A stretch of DNA of 25,681 nucleotides from positions 1 to 25,681 of the IMG/VR virus record IMGVR_UViG_3300002137_000286; one strand, 5' to 3'. The position numbers and the translations under genes were made by a program. Position 1 is the first letter of the stretch. The number at the start of each line of letters is the position of its first letter. The notes under the pieces were generated by a model. The model searched no databases and was not told where the DNA came from. It saw nothing but the letters and a program-made list of their open reading frames with translations. Source of the stretch: a virus. This document shows, piece after piece, positions 22,697 to 25,681 of this stretch.

Positions 22697-23478
22697 AAAA
22701 AAGAAACATTAAGCAGTCTTACAACAGAATCTTAGAAATATCTGCAGATTCAAAACAAATTACTATGCCCGATTCTCGATATTATCGTAGGAACGGAAAG
22801 TATTACCCATCAATTACCTATGTACTTCAGTACTACCCAAAAGGTAAATTTTTTGAAGATTGGTTAAAAAAAGTTGGTTATGCCTCTGAACATATTGTTC
22901 GCAAAGCAGGAGAGCAAGGTACAGAAACACACGAGATGATTGAGTCTTACCTTAATGGTGAAGAATTAAACTTCCTATCAGCCTCTGGTTATCCACAATA
23001 TGATCCACTAGTATGGCAGATGTTTTTACGTTTTGTTGATTTTTGGGAAACATATAAACCAAAATTAATTGAAACTGAAGTACATTTATTTTCAGATCAA
23101 ATTAAAGTAGCAGGTACTTGTGATATGGTATGTGAGATTGAAATTGATGGTAAAACAGAACTTTGGATTATTGACTTTAAAACATCAAACCACCTCCAGA
23201 CAACATATGACTTACAAACAGCGATTTATGGTAAATGTTATGAGGAATGTTATGGTAAAAAAGCCGATAGATATGGTGTGCTATGGTTAAAATCTTCAAA
23301 AAGAGGTCCTAAAGATGGTATAATACAAGGTAAAGGATGGGAAATGTATGAATCAAAACGTACACAAGAAGCAAATATTGATATCTTTATGACTGTCAAA
23401 AAATTATTTGATCTAGAAAACCCAAAACATTCGCCTGTATTTACTGAGTTTAGAACGCAAGTTAAAAGAGAGCTGTAA
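22693..23478 (+). CDS. PD-(D/E)XK nuclease, RecB/Cas4-like
   Basis: A 261-residue exonuclease-family protein. The core motifs are in order: H80 in GTETHEMIE, E129, D144 in VAGTCDMV, D161-F-K163 in LWIIDFKTS (the PD-(D/E)XK metal-binding D and catalytic K), and Q175-x3-Y179 in YDLQTAIYG. This set, with the QxxxY motif, is the pattern of the RecB/AddB/Cas4 branch, which degrades DNA ends. An N-terminal region of about 75 residues (YYPSITYVLQYYPKG...) precedes it. The start overlaps the primase stop by four bases, so it probably acts in phage replication or recombination, or in host DNA breakdown. No 4Fe-4S Cys cluster, as in Cas4, is seen. Confidence 0.88.
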   Translation: MKKRNIKQSYNRILEISADSKQITMPDSRYYRRNGKYYPSITYVLQYYPKGKFFEDWLKKVGYASEHIVRKAGEQGTETHEMIESYLNGEELNFLSASGYPQYDPLVWQMFLRFVDFWETYKPKLIETEVHLFSDQIKVAGTCDMVCEIEIDGKTELWIIDFKTSNHLQTTYDLQTAIYGKCYEECYGKKADRYGVLWLKSSKRGPKDGIIQGKGWEMYESKRTQEANIDIFMTVKKLFDLENPKHSPVFTEFRTQVKREL

Positions 23479-23501
23479 TATGTATCACAAACACACATTG
23501 A

Positions 23502-24305
23502 ATGATATCATTGGTACAATTATTACGAGAAGCAATAAACACCCCTAAAGCAGTAATATTAGCAGGCGCCCCAGGTGCTGGTAAATCATCTATTGTTGGG
23601 GATATTATATCTGGTATGGGACTTAAAGTCCTCAACATTGATGATCATTTTATAAAAAATCTAAAAGATACAGATGTTTCATTAGATTTAAAATCATCAG
23701 GAGCTGAAGATAGAAGTAAAGCAGCAGTAGCAATGCAAGCAGCACAAAAAACATATGCTGCTGAATTGGAACAAGAAATCCTAAAAAAAGGAAATATTGT
23801 AATAGACGGTACAGCGGCTTCATATAAAAAAACAGAGCAACTGAAGGAAACCCTTGAAAGTGCTGGTTATGAAGTATTTATGGTTTATGTATATTCTTCA
23901 TTAGAAAAATCACTACGTAAAAACGAGGACAGATTTGAGCGTTCTAAAGGTGAAGACAGAAGTTTAATGCCTTTTATTGTAATGCAAACGTGGTCGGGAG
24001 TTACTAAAAACTTTATTCCTTACCTCAACTTATTTGGTGAAAATTTTGTAGCGACTACTAAAGATAAAGAATTGGTTGATGCTAAAAATTTAGAAGATAT
24101 AATTAAAACATATATTGAGCCTTATACACCCCAAAACACCAAACCAAAAACACCAGCACAACAAGCGAGTTCAGATAAACAAAAAGCCAAAACTGAACAA
24201 GATATTAAAGATTTAATGTCTAAAGAAAAAGTTGAACAACATATACAACATATCGTTTCCGCTGAGGAGGCACAATCAAAATTAAATAAATTTTTACAAT
24301 CATGA
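23502..24305 (+). CDS. Zeta-toxin-like P-loop kinase
   Basis: A 267-residue P-loop protein. Walker A is GAPGAGKS (22-29), a NIDDHF stretch (45-50) gives the acidic residues typical of zeta-type kinases, IVIDGT (99-104) is the Walker B-like strand, and R137-R152 (LRKNEDRFERSKGEDR) is a likely lid. Zeta toxins phosphorylate UDP-N-acetylglucosamine, but phage members of this fold may be nucleic-acid or nucleotide kinases; the substrate cannot be read here. No antitoxin gene is adjacent. The N-terminus (MISLVQLLREAINTP) is an amphipathic segment ahead of the domain, and the C-terminal 60 residues are Lys/Gln-rich and disordered or helical. It is coupled to the next gene by ATGA. Confidence 0.75.
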   Translation: MISLVQLLREAINTPKAVILAGAPGAGKSSIVGDIISGMGLKVLNIDDHFIKNLKDTDVSLDLKSSGAEDRSKAAVAMQAAQKTYAAELEQEILKKGNIVIDGTAASYKKTEQLKETLESAGYEVFMVYVYSSLEKSLRKNEDRFERSKGEDRSLMPFIVMQTWSGVTKNFIPYLNLFGENFVATTKDKELVDAKNLEDIIKTYIEPYTPQNTKPKTPAQQASSDKQKAKTEQDIKDLMSKEKVEQHIQHIVSAEEAQSKLNKFLQS

Positions 24306-24673
24306 AATTATTAGATTTATTAAAGGAAGTTGAAGATTCCCAAGTAATAAAAGAAGTTGAAGGTATCCTTACAGATGAAATCGGTAAATTTTTTGTAGTT
24401 ACAAAACCCATAGGTAAAATGGATAATGTAGAGGATTTAGTTAAAGAATTAACAATTGCCGAACTTATGTCATTGTCTATAGAGGCAAAAGATATTTTAG
24501 GTATTTTTAAAGATAAATTGGGTGCTAAAAGAGCAGGATCTGAAGCACTTAAAGAATATGAATCTACTCTTAAAGAGATGGAAGATGCTATGGAATCATT
24601 CCGCAGTGCTAAAAAAGACATTGAAGAGAAGAAACAATTAGCAAAAGAAAAAATACAAAAACTAAGACAATAA
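24302..24673 (+). CDS. Small charged helical protein, unknown function
   Basis: A 123-residue protein, highly charged and almost entirely helical; the last 50 residues (EYESTLKEMEDAMESFRSAKK, then DIEEKKQLAKEKIQKLR) form a long coiled coil. The N-terminus (MKLLDLLKEVEDSQ) carries the LLKE-V motif at 6-10 and a second VIKE-V nearby. Such acidic/basic helical make-up recalls scaffolding or internal head proteins, but no family is recognised. The start overlaps the kinase stop (ATGA) and the following gene begins directly after its stop (TAAATG), so the three are probably one translation unit. Confidence 0.7.
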   Translation: MKLLDLLKEVEDSQVIKEVEGILTDEIGKFFVVTKPIGKMDNVEDLVKELTIAELMSLSIEAKDILGIFKDKLGAKRAGSEALKEYESTLKEMEDAMESFRSAKKDIEEKKQLAKEKIQKLRQ

Positions 24674-25681
24674 ATGAACCTATTTACCAAGTCTCTAATT
24701 TCCGAGTTGGTTGGTGATAATATTGTTACCGCTCTATATGGCGGAGGATTTAAACCACCAACTAAAGGCCATTTTGAGGTAGTTCAAAAGGCACTTACCG
24801 AATTTCCAGAAATAGACAAGTTTATTGTTTATGTTGGGTCAGGTGAGCGTAATGGAATTACTCAAGCTGAGTCCTTATTGATTTGGGAAATATATAAAAA
24901 ATATTTAGGAGATAAAGTAGAAATACAACCATCAAAAGCACCAATAGGTGATATTATACGTTATGGAAAGAGCCATCCTGAAGAGGTGGTTTATTTTATT
25001 ATAGGTGCTCGTGATGGAAATGAAGGTGATTTACAAGATGTTGCTTTAAGAACATCAGGTGTAGAAGATAAATATCCAAACGTTAAAATTAAAGTTATCC
25101 AAACCCCAGATGCTAGTATAAGTGGAACTAAAGCACGAGAAGCATCTAAAAAATCCCCTGAAGCATTTTATAAATTTTTACCCCCAGTTATAAATGACAA
25201 TGAACGTTTAGAAATTTTTGGTTATATACAAGATGTTGTAACTGAAATAGTAACAGATACAGAAGTTATATGTGATGGATGTGGTTGGGAATGGTCTATA
25301 GTAGATGGTGGAGATGATTTATATATGTGCCATAAATGTGGACACGATAATTCCCCTAAACAATTAAATGAAAATGCTTCATATTCTAAAGATATAGATG
25401 TTAAGGAAAAAATATTAGAATTAACTAAACATATGTTAGCTAAGGGTATGAATATCAAACCTTTACCTAAAGTTAAATTCGTAAACGGTGACAGCAACAA
25501 CGCACGTGAGTTTCTCGGTAAAACAGCGTATTATGACCCGAACAACTTCACAATCACGTTATACACTGAAGGGCGACATCCTAAGGATATAGTACGTTCA
25601 TTTTCACACGAAATGATTCATCATATCCAAAATCTAGAAAACAGATTAGGTGATGTTTCAACTACAAATACAATGGAGGAT
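24674..25681 (+). CDS. Nucleotidyltransferase - zinc ribbon - HExxH metalloprotease fusion (3'-partial)
   Basis: An open frame of 336 residues that runs off the right edge without a stop. Residues 18-185 form a HIGH-superfamily nucleotidyltransferase: GGGFKPPTKGH at 23-33 is the G-x-F-x-P-x-x-x-GH ATP-binding motif, FIIGARDG follows at 108-115, and ISGTKAR at 149-155 is the second motif (as in NMN adenylyltransferases and related enzymes). Residues 196-225 form a zinc ribbon (C200-x2-C203, C219-x2-C222, ending CHKCGHDN). Residues 312-316 (HEMIH) are an HExxH metalloprotease motif. The substrate could be NMN or another nucleotide precursor. It begins with LISE-L at 8-12. The start is fixed by TAAATG. 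Confidence 0.85.
   Translation, partial: MNLFTKSLISELVGDNIVTALYGGGFKPPTKGHFEVVQKALTEFPEIDKFIVYVGSGERNGITQAESLLIWEIYKKYLGDKVEIQPSKAPIGDIIRYGKSHPEEVVYFIIGARDGNEGDLQDVALRTSGVEDKYPNVKIKVIQTPDASISGTKAREASKKSPEAFYKFLPPVINDNERLEIFGYIQDVVTEIVTDTEVICDGCGWEWSIVDGGDDLYMCHKCGHDNSPKQLNENASYSKDIDVKEKILELTKHMLAKGMNIKPLPKVKFVNGDSNNAREFLGKTAYYDPNNFTITLYTEGRHPKDIVRSFSHEMIHHIQNLENRLGDVSTTNTMED

Noticed and set aside
22693-23478. Cas4 as part of a CRISPR system
   Set aside because: The motifs fit the wider RecB/Cas4 group, but the Fe-S Cys cluster is missing and there is no repeat array or other cas gene in the window.
24220-24690. A long minus-strand frame opposite the end of the kinase gene and the coiled-coil gene
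   Set aside because: It is the complement of two well-supported + strand genes, the translation is Ser-rich without domain signs, and all other genes are on the + strand.
1-25681. CRISPR array, transposon or integrase/attachment site
   Set aside because: No regularly spaced direct repeats, terminal inverted repeats, transposase or integrase motifs were found by eye; the tRNA genes have no adjacent integrase.

Overview
The window is a stretch of a tailed, contractile-tail (myovirus, T4-like) phage genome. It is AT-rich, every protein gene is on the + strand, and genes are packed with tiny gaps or 1-8 base overlaps. The evidence is a T4-type baseplate series (gp5-like hub, gp25, gp6), a gp55-like late sigma factor, a DnaG/gp61-type primase and a RecB-like nuclease. 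Start codons are preceded by A/T-rich leaders and almost never by a Shine-Dalgarno sequence. This is typical of Bacteroidota and their phages, so a (probably aquatic) Bacteroidota host is my best guess; nothing in the window proves it.

Region 1 (1-2900) is an accessory stretch: a T5orf172/GIY-YIG-type protein, several small acidic or helical proteins of unknown function, two tRNA genes (Leu-TAA and an unusual Gly-ACC), a membrane-anchored coiled-coil protein, and one strong intrinsic terminator. A CGTATA-type element recurs about 30 bases before three of these genes and may be an early or middle promoter. Region 2 (2920-4680) has an HD-domain hydrolase, a second membrane-anchored small protein and the late sigma factor.

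Region 3 (4685-20861) is the late virion block. It opens with a TATATTTATAAC element just after the sigma gene; the same element recurs before genes at 7751, 17506 and 21365. The block encodes baseplate hub and wedge proteins, an 1864-residue baseplate/tail protein with a LamG-like domain, and a run of Ser/Gly/Thr-rich beta-type tail or fibre proteins, two of which share a C-terminal domain. A Seg-like GIY-YIG protein (20873-21319) closes the block, followed by a one-gene unit with its own promoter motif and terminator.

Region 4 (21767 to the right edge) holds the primase and the PD-(D/E)XK nuclease, then three tightly coupled genes: a zeta-toxin-like P-loop kinase, a small helical protein, and a multidomain protein that runs off the window (nucleotidyltransferase + zinc ribbon + HExxH metalloprotease). 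These three, plus the products of 7751 and 21365, start with a short amphipathic segment ending in L-[LI]-x-E. It resembles the capsid-targeting and prohead-protease cleavage sequences of T4 internal head proteins. If this is right, the set would be packaged in the head and injected into the host with the DNA, which is the most interesting hypothesis in this window.
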